The notes under the pieces were generated by a model. It was given only the letters and a program-made list of their open reading frames with translations, made no database searches and was not told the origin of the DNA. From positions 1-64,000 of the forward strand of contig CAIXFY010000027.1 in assembly GCA_903918885.1 (NCBI GenBank): a stretch of 64,000 nucleotides of DNA. Direction: 5' to 3'. This document shows positions 45,273-54,580 of this stretch, piece after piece. Numbering within the stretch: position 1 is the stretch's first letter; each line of letters opens with the position of its first letter. A program made the position numbers and the translations under genes. The DNA is from an uncultured Verrucomicrobia subdivision 3 bacterium. Its GTDB lineage: Bacteria; Verrucomicrobiota; Verrucomicrobiia; Limisphaerales; UBA11358.

Positions 45273-46601
45273 TCATTTATTTTCTTCCACCAAAATTCCC
45301 CGGCGTTCCAGTTGCGGCAGAATCATCGCCACCGTGCGTTCGACAGCGCCGAGGTTTTCCGAAACGACACCCAGTGCGGCGCGACCCAACGCGGCGCGGC
45401 GCGGCGCATCCGCCAGCAATTCGCCCAGCGCGCGTTCGAGTTCTTCGGGGCTTTTGACCTGTATGGCGGCTTTCTTTTGCAAAAACGAACGGGTGATGTC
45501 GGTGAAATTCTGCATGTTCGGGCCGAAGACAATGGCTTTGCCTTGGGCGCCCGGCTCAATCGGATTTTGTCCGCCGAGTGCCGTGAGGCTTTTGCCGACA
45601 AAGACAATGTCGGCCGGTTCGTAGAAAAATCTCAATTCGCCCGTCGTGTTCACCAGCAGACAGTCCAGCGCGCCCGGTTCGAGTTTGGTATTCGGAAAAA
45701 TTTCGCTGCGGAAAGTGAACCTCACGCCGCTGGCCCTCAATTTTTGGCCGAGTTCCTTGCAGCGCTCAAAATGGCGCGGCACGAGGATCAAAAACAATTT
45801 CGGAAATTTTTCACGCAGCCGTTTGGCCATGTCCGTCAACAGGATTTCCTCGCCGTCATGCGTGCTGCCGGCGACGAGAATCGACGCGTCTTCCGGAACG
45901 CCGATCTGCCGCAACAGACCGCGCACGTCGAGCGAATGCACTTCGGTCAATTTCGCCGCGTCGAATTTCAGGTTGCCCACCACGCGCACGGCTTCCGGCC
46001 GGCAGCCGACGGCGCGCAGGCGTTCGGCGTCAATTTCGTTCTGGCAGCCAACGCCGGTGAAGGCCGCAAATAGCGGGCGGAAGATGAAGCCGAATTTTTT
46101 GTAGCGCGGATACGAGCGGTCGGACAGCCGGGCGTTGGCGAGGATGAGCGGAATTTTCAAATCGCGCACGCGCCAGATGAAGTTCGGCCAGATTTCCGCC
46201 TCGACGAGGATGACGGCCTGGGGGTTGATGGTGGCCAGCGCGCGGCGGACAAATTTGCGCCGATCCACCGGGTAATAAATCTTGGTGATGCGCGTTGGTA
46301 ACCGGCGGCGGAGTTCCGCCATGCCGGTGGTCGTGGTGCAGGAGACGACGAATTTGAGGTTTGGCACGCGCGGTTCGAGGGCGTGGATGAGCTGGGTGCA
46401 GAGGTTCACCTCGCCCACGCTGACCGCATGAATCCAGATGATATGGCGGTTGGTGAGCGCCTGTTTTACCGCGGCGTCGTAAATGGCGAAGCGTTCGCCG
46501 AAGCCGCGTTGCCAATCTCCGCGCCGCCGCATGCGCCAGAAATAATATGGCGATGCCAGCGCAAAAAAAATCAGGAACAGGATGTTGTAAAGCGTTCGCA
46601 C
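45273..46601 (-). CDS. waaA: KDO transferase WaaA (KdtA)
   Basis: A membrane anchor (LYNILFLIFFALASPYYFW) is followed by a GT-B glycosyltransferase with HAVSVGEVN (catalytic Glu region), VEAEIWPN and GSTHDGEE, all typical of KdtA. It transfers KDO from CMP-KDO to lipid A, evidence for LPS. The GTG start has GGGGA eight bases upstream; a TTG 15 bases further lies within that ribosome site. Downstream on the window edge is kdsD, another KDO-pathway gene. Confidence 0.95.
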   Translation of the reverse strand: MRTLYNILFLIFFALASPYYFWRMRRRGDWQRGFGERFAIYDAAVKQALTNRHIIWIHAVSVGEVNLCTQLIHALEPRVPNLKFVVSCTTTTGMAELRRRLPTRITKIYYPVDRRKFVRRALATINPQAVILVEAEIWPNFIWRVRDLKIPLILANARLSDRSYPRYKKFGFIFRPLFAAFTGVGCQNEIDAERLRAVGCRPEAVRVVGNLKFDAAKLTEVHSLDVRGLLRQIGVPEDASILVAGSTHDGEEILLTDMAKRLREKFPKLFLILVPRHFERCKELGQKLRASGVRFTFRSEIFPNTKLEPGALDCLLVNTTGELRFFYEPADIVFVGKSLTALGGQNPIEPGAQGKAIVFGPNMQNFTDITRSFLQKKAAIQVKSPEELERALGELLADAPRRAALGRAALGVVSENLGAVERTVAMILPQLERRGILVEENK

Positions 46602-46680
46602 TTTGAATTTCCCCAAACCTCTGACAATCCCGGAACAGACGACCCGGCGGGAAAAATTGTTTCAGAATTGTAACTTTAAC

Positions 46681-48030
46681 TCAACCCCGGAAAAAGAGCA
46701 GCCAGACGATGGCCAGCACCGGCAGCAGGAACGGCAGGGAAAATTTTTGGATGAATTCCAGAAACGACGGCATGCGCACGCCGTTTTGTTCGGCGATGGC
46801 TTTGACCATGAAATTCGGGCCGTTGCCGATGTAAGTGGCCGCACCAAAAAAAACTGCGCCGAGGCTGATGGCCAGAATGTGTGCGCCGTGGCTGGCGAGC
46901 AGCGCGGCGATATCCGCTGTGTCGGTGACTCCCTGAAGCGCGCCAAGAAACCCAAGATAAGTCGGCGCATTGTCCAGCCCGGCAGACAGCGCGCCCGTGC
47001 CCCAGAAAAAAATCCCCGGTGATGGATTTTGACCGAGCAGCGCGGCGGAGTGGTGGTTCAGCCACGCCAGCGCGGGAATCATCGTGGCAAAAATTCCGGC
47101 GAATAAGACCGCCACTTCCCGAATTGGATGAAAATTAAAATCGTTGGCCGCGTGGATGGATTTTTTGGTTGTGAAATAGGAGCCGACCGCTGCCGCGAGC
47201 ATCAATCCTTCGCGCAGGAAAAAGGGCTTTTCCACGAAGACGGACGCAAGAATGACGGCGAGAAAAAACAGATTGGGCAGTCCGTCAAATTGCCATGTTT
47301 CCCGCGCGGTTTCTCGGTCGCGCACGGCGCGCGGCGCGCGCAGGAAATTTTTCCGGTCGAACGCGTAAAAAATTCCCAGCAGCAAACCGTTCGCCACCAG
47401 CCACGGGGGCCAGCAGTTTTTCGCCACCCACCAGAACGGCACGCCCTGCAAATAGCCGAGGACCAGCGGCGGATCACCGATGGGCGTGAGGCAGCCGCCA
47501 ACGTTGGCGACGATGAAAATGAAAAACACGACATGATGTGCCGCTACGCGGTGTTGATTCATTCGAATCCACGGACGGATGAGTAGTATCGCGGCGCCGG
47601 TGGTGCCGAACAGGTTGGCCGCCAGCGCACCGACGAGTAGAAAAATCACGTTCCTCGCGGGCGTGGCTTCGCCTTGCACGCGAATGTGGATGCCACCGGA
47701 GACGACGAATAGCGCGCCGACCAGCGTGATAAAGCTGAAGTATTCATGCTCCGCCGTGCCGAGGCTGTGTGTGTCGCGCAGGCCAAAAAAGTAGTAGCCC
47801 GCCGTCACCGCGCCTAGCCCGAGCGAGATTTTGGCGTAATGTTTCAGCCACCAGCGCGGCGCGAGCACCGGGGCGATGGCCATCGTGCCGAGCAGCAGCG
47901 CGAACGGCAGCATGGAAATGAAATCGGCCAGCGTCACCGGAAAATCTTTACGGACGCGCACGGTTGGGTCAACTGAAACCGGCAATTTGGATTGAATGTC
48001 GCGTTTCGATTTCGTCAAATTTCCCGACAT
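46681..48030 (-). CDS. NhaD-like sodium:proton antiporter
   Basis: About eleven membrane segments with ANLFGTTGAAILLIRPWIRMN and VANVGGCLTPIGDPPLVLGYLQGVPFWW, the ion-transporter superfamily (NhaD/citrate type) signature. It probably exchanges Na+ for H+. The chosen start overlaps the beginning of the divergent glycosyltransferase frame by 35 bases; an earlier ATG or a later one before MLPFALLL is also possible. The first ~40 residues are polar and not conserved. Confidence 0.85.
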   Translation of the reverse strand: MSGNLTKSKRDIQSKLPVSVDPTVRVRKDFPVTLADFISMLPFALLLGTMAIAPVLAPRWWLKHYAKISLGLGAVTAGYYFFGLRDTHSLGTAEHEYFSFITLVGALFVVSGGIHIRVQGEATPARNVIFLLVGALAANLFGTTGAAILLIRPWIRMNQHRVAAHHVVFFIFIVANVGGCLTPIGDPPLVLGYLQGVPFWWVAKNCWPPWLVANGLLLGIFYAFDRKNFLRAPRAVRDRETARETWQFDGLPNLFFLAVILASVFVEKPFFLREGLMLAAAVGSYFTTKKSIHAANDFNFHPIREVAVLFAGIFATMIPALAWLNHHSAALLGQNPSPGIFFWGTGALSAGLDNAPTYLGFLGALQGVTDTADIAALLASHGAHILAISLGAVFFGAATYIGNGPNFMVKAIAEQNGVRMPSFLEFIQKFSLPFLLPVLAIVWLLFFRG

Positions 48031-49663
48031 GACGCCATCTTCCAGTTCCCGAATTTTCCAACTTCGCTGGAAGTTGTGGTTCATGATTGCGCTGCTGGCG
48101 TTGGTGGCCGTGGCTCGGCTGCGCTTGATGAATTTTCCGCTGGAGCGCGACGAGGGTGAATACGCTTACGCCGGCCAGTTGATTTTGCATGGCATTCCGC
48201 CCTACGAGTTGGCCTACAACATGAAGTTTCCGGGAACGTATTTGGGCTACGCTGGTTTTATGGGCTTGTTTGGTGAGACGCCGGGAGGAATCCATTTCGG
48301 ACTTTTGCTGATGACCACCGCCACGGCGTTGATGCTCTATTGGCTCGGCAAAAAAATCCTCGATGAAACTGCGGGCGTGGTGGCGGCCGTGAGCTATGCC
48401 GTGATGGCGACAAGCACGGCGATGTTCGGGTATGCGGCGCATGCCACGCATTTCTGCGCATTTTTTGTGACCGGCGGATTGTGTCTGCTGTGGGTGGCGC
48501 GGAAAAAACGCAGGCTGTGGCCGCTCTTCGGTGCGGGGATTTTTTTTGGCACGGCTATCCTGATGAAACAACACGCAGCGATCATCGCGTTGTGGGCGGG
48601 ATTGGCGCTATTGGTGGCGTCGCTGCAAAAAAATGAAATTTCACTTCCCCGGCGTCTATTGGAAGTTGTGGCATTCAGCCTGTCCGTTCTCCTGCCGTTT
48701 GGGTTGTGCTCTACGTGGCTTTGGTATGCGGGTGTTTTTGGACACTTCTGGTTTTGGACAATGGCTTATGCCCATGCCTATGTTGCGATCATCCCATTCG
48801 CAGACGCGGTGCATAATCTTTCCTGGAGCCTACATTCAATTTTTTCAGATTGCGGGCTGTGGTGGTTTGCCGTCGCCGGATTGGCCGTGATGTGGTTCGA
48901 CGCGCGCTTGCGCCCAGCGAGATTTTGGTTGGCTGGTTTCGCGATGGCATCGGGGCTGGTCGTGGCACCGGGATTTTATTTCCGCACGCACTATTTTCTT
49001 TTGACGCTACCAGCCGCCGCATTACTGGCGGGTTGCGCCGTGAGCGGAAGCATTGCTGGGCTGCGGCAAAATGAGCGCGCAAAAAAACTCCGGTGGTTTC
49101 CCGGCGTGGCGTATGCCGTGGTTTTGACGGCGGTGCTGTTCAAATTTGCGGATGTCTCGTCGGTGCTGGCGCGCGTCGGTGGGCACGCCTTGTATGGCAT
49201 GGAGCCAGTTGTGGAATCGCAGGTGGTCGCCGCCTTCATCCGCGCCCAATCATCGCCCGCCGCACGCATCGCGGTGCTGGGCTCGGAGCCGCAGATTTAT
49301 TTTTATGCGCGCCGCCATTCCGCCACCGGCTACATCTACGTTTACGCGCTAATGGAACCACAGCCGTTCGCTTTGAAAATGCAGCATGAAATGATTTCTG
49401 AAATCGAGACGAACGCGCCGGAATTCGTGGTGGTTTCCAACATCGGCTCCTCGTGGCAGCGGCGGCCGGACTCCGTGCCGGATATTTTCAATTGGTGGTC
49501 CAGCTACCAGAAGAACTACGAGCTGTGCGGAATTGCGGAAGTGCTTTCGCTACTGGAGACAAAATATTATTGGAACGAAGACGCCGCCCACCATGGCCCG
49601 CTCCAAAACGTTGGCTTCGAAGTTTACCGACGCAAAGCCGATTTTCCGTCCCGGCACGATTAA
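47996..49663 (+). CDS. GT39-family membrane glycosyltransferase (ArnT/PMT-like)
   Basis: A 555-residue polytopic protein with ERDEGEYAYAGQLIL near the first periplasmic loop, the acidic catalytic motif of GT-C enzymes, then ~10 membrane helices and a periplasmic C-terminal domain (RIAVLGSEPQIYFYARRHSATGYIYVYAL). It would move a sugar from a lipid carrier to a surface glycan or protein; the acceptor is unknown. An internal ATG 33 bases later shares the palindrome CATG with the divergent nhaD-like start. Confidence 0.82.
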   Translation: MSRFDFVKFPDMTPSSSSRIFQLRWKLWFMIALLALVAVARLRLMNFPLERDEGEYAYAGQLILHGIPPYELAYNMKFPGTYLGYAGFMGLFGETPGGIHFGLLLMTTATALMLYWLGKKILDETAGVVAAVSYAVMATSTAMFGYAAHATHFCAFFVTGGLCLLWVARKKRRLWPLFGAGIFFGTAILMKQHAAIIALWAGLALLVASLQKNEISLPRRLLEVVAFSLSVLLPFGLCSTWLWYAGVFGHFWFWTMAYAHAYVAIIPFADAVHNLSWSLHSIFSDCGLWWFAVAGLAVMWFDARLRPARFWLAGFAMASGLVVAPGFYFRTHYFLLTLPAAALLAGCAVSGSIAGLRQNERAKKLRWFPGVAYAVVLTAVLFKFADVSSVLARVGGHALYGMEPVVESQVVAAFIRAQSSPAARIAVLGSEPQIYFYARRHSATGYIYVYALMEPQPFALKMQHEMISEIETNAPEFVVVSNIGSSWQRRPDSVPDIFNWWSSYQKNYELCGIAEVLSLLETKYYWNEDAAHHGPLQNVGFEVYRRKADFPSRHD

Positions 49664-49710
49664 TTTCACCGACTTGACGCGGCGACGATTCGCTGCGACT
49701 GTTCCCGCGC

Positions 49711-52700
49711 TTGCCGCAAGATTCACCAGCCAAGGCGACGAGCCAACTGTTCGCTGACCTCGCAAAAATTCCCGCCGCGCAGACGCTCGCCCGGCGCGTG
49801 GAAGCTGGCGGAGCGCTGGTTTTTTCCGGATTCACTCCCAGTGCCTGGCCGTTTTTTGCCGCGTTTCTACAGCAAAAATTTCCTCCACAAACCGTCGTCC
49901 TCGTCGCCGAAAATTTGAAACAGCAGGAAAGTTTTCAGCAGGATTTAGAAACCTGGCTGGGCGCATCGCCGCTGTTTTATCCGGCTTGGGAAATTTTGCC
50001 GCACGAAGGCAAGTTGCCGCATGCCGACGTCATCAGCGACCGATTGCAAACGCTCGTCGCCCTGGCCGATAATTTAAAAATTATAAACTCGAAACTTGTG
50101 GTGACGAGCGTCACCGCGCTGCTGCAAAAAACTTTCGCGCCGGGCGATTTGAAAAATCGTGCGCGAAAATTGAGCCGTGGAGATAAAATCGCGCCGCTCG
50201 ACCTGATTGAACGGCTTGAAACACAGGGCTACGAACCCGAAGCGCAGGTTTCGCAGAAAGGTGAAATCGCCTTGCGCGGCGGCATCGTGGACGTTTTTCC
50301 GCCGACGAGTCCGTGGCCGGTGCGGCTGGAATTTTTCGGCGACGAACTGGAGTCGCTGCGCGAGTTCGACCCGCAAACGCAGGTCTCGCGTGGAGAAATT
50401 TCGGAAGTCACGCTGCCGCCCGCCGGTGAGATCGGCATCCTGAATTGCGACGAAGAAAAGCAAACACTTGCCACGCTGCTCGACCATCTGCCGCGCGAAA
50501 CCATTTTTATTTTGTGCGAACCGGATGCGCTGGCCGTCCACGCGGAAAATTATTCATCGTTGATCCCGGCGGAAGCCCCGTTCCACATTTCATGGTCGGA
50601 TTTTTTGACAGAGCTACACCGACGCAAGTTCACCGCGTTGGAACTGACCGATGGCGAATTGGATGGAACGCCGGAGGCTATCGCTCCGCTGTTCGCGTCG
50701 CTTGATGCGTTCCGTCCGCTGGCGGAGCGGGCACCGGAACCGCAGGTCGCCGAGGCGCAACGGCGGGAATTTTTCCAGCAGCTACACCGCTGGCTGCGGC
50801 AGGATTACGCCGTCTATGTTTTTTGCAACAACGACGGCGAACGGCAGCGGTTTGAGGAGATTTGGAAAGACCTGGGATTTACCGACGCAAAAAGCCCGGT
50901 GATAAATATCGGTTCGCTCGCGCGCGGTTTCATTTGTGACGAGGCGAAGCTGGTCATTGTGACGGACGCAGAAATTTTCGGGCGCTACAAAATCCAGCGG
51001 CCGCGCCGGCAGAAAAATTCCCACGCGCTCGCGGCGCGTTCGGCGCTGGACATTGATTTCACGGATTTGACGGAAGGCGACCTAGTCGTGCATTTGCAGC
51101 ACGGCATCGGAAAATATCTTGGCCTGAAAAATTTGCCGGCGACGGCGGCCAAATCTGGTAGGGCGGGCAGTCCTCTGCCCGCCGACGGCGCGCCCGGAGT
51201 GACGCGCCCTACCGAAGAAACCGGCACCGAATGTCTCGTCATCGAATACGCGCCGAGCGGCGACGCGGTTGAGCCGCCGAAACTGTTTGTGCCGGTCAGC
51301 GAGGCGCATCTCGTCAGCAAATATGTCGGCGCGGGCAAGGCGAATCCGCCGCTGAACCAGCTCGGTGGCACGCGTTGGGCGAAGGCGAAGGAGCAAACGG
51401 AAAAGGCCGTGCGCGACATCGCGGCGGAAATGCTCCGCATCCAAGCTGTGCGCGAAACGCAGGCTGGCCATCCATGCAAGCCAGACACGCAATGGCAGCG
51501 TGAGTTTGAGAGCGCTTTCATCTACGAGGAGACGCCTGACCAAGCGACTGCCATCGTCGCGACGAAAGCAGATCAGGAGCGCGCAAAGCCGATGGATCGT
51601 TTGATCTGCGGTGACGTTGGTTTTGGCAAAACCGAAGTCGCCATCCGCGCCGCGTTCAAGTGCGTGATGGACGGAAAGCAAGTGGCCATCCTCGTGCCAA
51701 CAACGGTGCTCGCACAGCAGCATTTTAATAATTTTCGCGAGCGCATGGCAGATTACCCGATTCGGGTGGAACTGCTCTCGCGTTTCCGCACGAAGCGTGA
51801 GCAAAGCAAGGTCGTAGAAAATCTCGCCGCAGGCGCGGTGGACATCGTCATCGGCACGCACCGCATCGTGCAGGAAGACATTGCGTTTAAGGATTTGGGT
51901 CTCGTGGTGATTGATGAGGAGCAGCGCTTTGGTGTCGTCCACAAAGAAAAATTCAAACGGCTGCGGACGATGGTGGACGTGTTGACGTTGAGCGCCACGC
52001 CAATTCCGCGCACGCTTTACCTCGCACTCACAGGCGCGCGCGACATGAGCACGATTCAAACACCGCCGCACGACCGCTTGCCCGTGGAGACCATCGCCAC
52101 ACCTTACGACGAGCGCACCATCCGCGACGCCATCAAGCGCGAACTTGCGCGCGGCGGACAGGTTTTTTTCCTGCACAACCGCGTGACAACGATTGACACG
52201 ATGCGCGACAAACTACAATCGCTTGTGCCGGACGCGCGCATCGTCGTCGGCCACGGGCAGATGGATGCGGATGATTTAGAAGAGGTGATGACAAAGTTCG
52301 TGAACGGTGAAGCGGACGTTCTGCTTTCCACGACCATCATCGAGAGCGGCCTCGATATTCCGAACGCGAACACCATCATCATTGACCGGGCAGATCGGTT
52401 TGGCTTGAGCCAGCTTTACCAGTTGCGTGGCCGAGTCGGGCGTTACAAGCATCAAGCCTACGCGTATCTGCTGCTGCCGCGTCACGCGCGTTTGCTCACC
52501 GACGTCCGCAAACGCATCAGCGCGATGAAGCAATACGCCACGCTCGGCAGCGGTTTCAAGATCGCCATGCGCGACCTGGAGATTCGCGGCGCGGGAAATC
52601 TTCTCGGCGCGGAACAAAGCGGCCACATCACCGCCGTCGGTTTTGAACTTTACTGCCAGTTGCTCAAGCAAAGCGTCGCTTCGATGAAGGGCGAGAAAAT

Positions 52701-53091
52701 CAAGCCGCGCGTCGAGGTCCGCGTGGCGCTGGATTTTCTCGGCGCCGCCGGCACGCTGCCGGAAAATTACGTTACCGAGCGGCATCATCGCATCGAGATA
52801 TACCGCAAGCTGGCGCAGGCGAACGAAAAGCCGCTGCTCGACGCCTTGCAAAAGGAATTGCGCGACCGTTTCGGCAAATTTCCGGAAGCGGTGGAATTGC
52901 TGCTGGCCGTGGGTGAATTAAAAATTCTCGCCAGCGAAAAAGGTGTGACCAGCATCGAGGTGGAAGACGATAAATTGAAACTGATTCGCAGTGGCGATTT
53001 CATCCAGCTCGGCGGCAAATTTCCGCGCCTCACCAAAAAGGACGCGAAGGGAAAATTGAAGGAAATCAAGCGGCTGCTGCTGGCGATTTGA
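49711..53091 (+). CDS. mfd: Transcription-repair coupling factor Mfd, with an in-frame palindromic insert
   Basis: UvrB-homology N-terminus (EILPHEGKLPHADVISDRL), RNA polymerase-interacting domain (LTEGDLVVHLQHGIGKYLGL), superfamily 2 translocase with GDVGFGKTEVAIRAAFK (P-loop near 633), DEEQRFGV and LSTTIIESGLDIP, and the C-terminal D7-type domain. It displaces stalled RNA polymerase and recruits UvrA. Residues 483-501 (GRAGSPLPADGAPGVTRPT) have no family counterpart; they come from a 57-bp element inserted in the polymerase-binding domain loop after YLGLKNLPATAAKS. Start is TTG. Confidence 0.95.
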   Translation: MPQDSPAKATSQLFADLAKIPAAQTLARRVEAGGALVFSGFTPSAWPFFAAFLQQKFPPQTVVLVAENLKQQESFQQDLETWLGASPLFYPAWEILPHEGKLPHADVISDRLQTLVALADNLKIINSKLVVTSVTALLQKTFAPGDLKNRARKLSRGDKIAPLDLIERLETQGYEPEAQVSQKGEIALRGGIVDVFPPTSPWPVRLEFFGDELESLREFDPQTQVSRGEISEVTLPPAGEIGILNCDEEKQTLATLLDHLPRETIFILCEPDALAVHAENYSSLIPAEAPFHISWSDFLTELHRRKFTALELTDGELDGTPEAIAPLFASLDAFRPLAERAPEPQVAEAQRREFFQQLHRWLRQDYAVYVFCNNDGERQRFEEIWKDLGFTDAKSPVINIGSLARGFICDEAKLVIVTDAEIFGRYKIQRPRRQKNSHALAARSALDIDFTDLTEGDLVVHLQHGIGKYLGLKNLPATAAKSGRAGSPLPADGAPGVTRPTEETGTECLVIEYAPSGDAVEPPKLFVPVSEAHLVSKYVGAGKANPPLNQLGGTRWAKAKEQTEKAVRDIAAEMLRIQAVRETQAGHPCKPDTQWQREFESAFIYEETPDQATAIVATKADQERAKPMDRLICGDVGFGKTEVAIRAAFKCVMDGKQVAILVPTTVLAQQHFNNFRERMADYPIRVELLSRFRTKREQSKVVENLAAGAVDIVIGTHRIVQEDIAFKDLGLVVIDEEQRFGVVHKEKFKRLRTMVDVLTLSATPIPRTLYLALTGARDMSTIQTPPHDRLPVETIATPYDERTIRDAIKRELARGGQVFFLHNRVTTIDTMRDKLQSLVPDARIVVGHGQMDADDLEEVMTKFVNGEADVLLSTTIIESGLDIPNANTIIIDRADRFGLSQLYQLRGRVGRYKHQAYAYLLLPRHARLLTDVRKRISAMKQYATLGSGFKIAMRDLEIRGAGNLLGAEQSGHITAVGFELYCQLLKQSVASMKGEKIKPRVEVRVALDFLGAAGTLPENYVTERHHRIEIYRKLAQANEKPLLDALQKELRDRFGKFPEAVELLLAVGELKILASEKGVTSIEVEDDKLKLIRSGDFIQLGGKFPRLTKKDAKGKLKEIKRLLLAI
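51157..51213. repeat. 57-bp palindromic element inside mfd (coding, in frame)
   Basis: Ends are GGTAGGGCG and CGCCCTACC, with an inner GCGGGCAG/CTGCCCGC stem. Length is exactly 19 codons. It differs from the rsmB copy at two of 57 positions. Confidence 0.9.
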
Positions 53092-53158
53092 TTTTCGCAA
53101 TCATCAGTAGAAACCCCTATTGCCGGATTCGCTGGGCGTGTTAGCGTTTGTGTGACTT

Positions 53159-53719
53159 ATGAAAACCATTGCGCCTTCCGACTTGCAAAAACTCATCGCG
53201 GCTCAGCCCAGCTTGTGCGTGCTTGATGTCCGCACGCCCGTGGAATTTGCCGAGGTGCATGTGCCGCAAGCGTGCAACGAACCTCTCGACCGGCTTAAGC
53301 CCAAGGCTTTTTGCGCAGCAAAAAATTTGTCATCTTCGTCGCCAGTTTACCTCCTCTGCCGTTCCGGCGGCCGCGCGACCAAGGCTGCCGAATTATTCGC
53401 GCGGGATGGATTTGATAATGCGGTCGTCGTGGAAGGTGGCACGCTCGCGTGGTGCGCCGCCGGGTTGCCCGTGAACCGCAGCGCAGTCAAAGCAATCAGC
53501 CTTGAGCGGCAGGTGCGCATTGCTGCGGGGCTGCTGGTGTTGACGGGAGTTTTGTTGGCGCACTTTGTTCATCCCGGCTTCATCGGCCTCGCGGCGTTTG
53601 TCGGCGCGGGTCTCGTATTCGCCGGCATCACCGACTGGTGCGGCATGGGAATGTTGTTGGCGAAAATGCCTTGGAATCAATTTCCCAGTTGCGCCACAAC
53701 AAAAAAATCCTGCCAATGA
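53159..53719 (+). CDS. Rhodanese domain protein with C-terminal DUF2892 membrane domain
   Basis: An N-terminal rhodanese domain (LDVRTPVEF, then catalytic Cys in YLLCRSGGRATKAA) is fused to two membrane helices (IAAGLLVLTGVLLAHFVH and FIGLAAFVGAGLVFAGI) of the DUF2892/YgaP type. YgaP-like proteins move persulfide sulfur at the inner membrane. The C-terminus keeps several Cys (DWCGMG, SCATTKKSC). It is a single gene after mfd. Confidence 0.86.
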   Translation: MKTIAPSDLQKLIAAQPSLCVLDVRTPVEFAEVHVPQACNEPLDRLKPKAFCAAKNLSSSSPVYLLCRSGGRATKAAELFARDGFDNAVVVEGGTLAWCAAGLPVNRSAVKAISLERQVRIAAGLLVLTGVLLAHFVHPGFIGLAAFVGAGLVFAGITDWCGMGMLLAKMPWNQFPSCATTKKSCQ

Positions 53720-53737
53720 TTCGTCGCTGGCGCGCGA

Positions 53738-54577
53738 CTATTCCCAATCAAAGACCGTTTCGGCGTCGAGATATTTCCAGGTTTTGCCCTTTTGCGTGCG
53801 CGGCGTGGTGCGTCCGACATACGAGACAATGCGGTGGTCGCCGTCCTTTTCTACTGTAAAGACAAGGGGTTTTACCATTCCGGCCACGAGTAGATTGGTC
53901 GGCTCCATTCGGATTTGAACATGCGTGTGTCCGTGCATGGTTGTTTCACCGCATTTTACAAGGCGGAACCCGAAGGTGCGTTCCCATTCCAGCGTGACAA
54001 AGCGAAATTTCACGGCCTCGCCTTTAATCAATTTGTCCCAGTGCGCGAGCATGAAGGGATAAAAATTATCATCGACCACGGTATCGGGCTGGAGGTTTTC
54101 AGAGTCGCCTTTTTTCAGCGCGGAGCCGTTGCCGTAGCCGATGCAAATCTTCGACTGTGCGGGATTTTTCGGGTCGTGCGTAATTTCGACGGTGCCGGAA
54201 ACCTTGGCTTGAAACTCCTTCATTTGAAACGAAGTCAATTGGCCGGCCACATAGACGGCGCTTTCCGTGGCGGCCACGAAACCGTCGGGCCGGACAAACT
54301 GGCGTTCCACGTGGACGACATCGTTCGTGCGCGTGGCGGTGCGCGTGAAACGGTAGAGGATTTTTTTCTGGGCGGAACCGATTTCGTAGATCGCGCCCGT
54401 AATCAGCCTGGGCTCCGCGTAATCAAACGTGGCGGGAAAAATCTGGCTATCCGCCGCGCTTGCCAACCGGCCAAAGCCCAACCAAAGCACGATGAAAATC
54501 AATTTTACAAAACGCACGCCGTGAGGATGCGGTTGTAATTCCGTGGCGGCAAGTGACAATTGTTTGACCGCAGCCAT
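53738..54577 (-). CDS. Exported DUF3108 domain-containing protein
   Basis: After ~20 polar residues a signal-like helix (FVKLIFIVLWLGFGRLASAAD) precedes a DUF3108 beta-sandwich with PATFDYAEPRLITGAIYEIG and a C-terminal HVQIRMEPTN..FTVEKDGDHRIVSYVGRT. The GTG codon at residue 21 would place the signal right at the start and may be the true start. DUF3108 proteins are periplasmic or outer-membrane associated and uncharacterised. It ends 18 bases from the convergent rhodanese stop. Confidence 0.78.
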   Translation of the reverse strand: MAAVKQLSLAATELQPHPHGVRFVKLIFIVLWLGFGRLASAADSQIFPATFDYAEPRLITGAIYEIGSAQKKILYRFTRTATRTNDVVHVERQFVRPDGFVAATESAVYVAGQLTSFQMKEFQAKVSGTVEITHDPKNPAQSKICIGYGNGSALKKGDSENLQPDTVVDDNFYPFMLAHWDKLIKGEAVKFRFVTLEWERTFGFRLVKCGETTMHGHTHVQIRMEPTNLLVAGMVKPLVFTVEKDGDHRIVSYVGRTTPRTQKGKTWKYLDAETVFDWE

Positions 54578-54580
54578 GAA

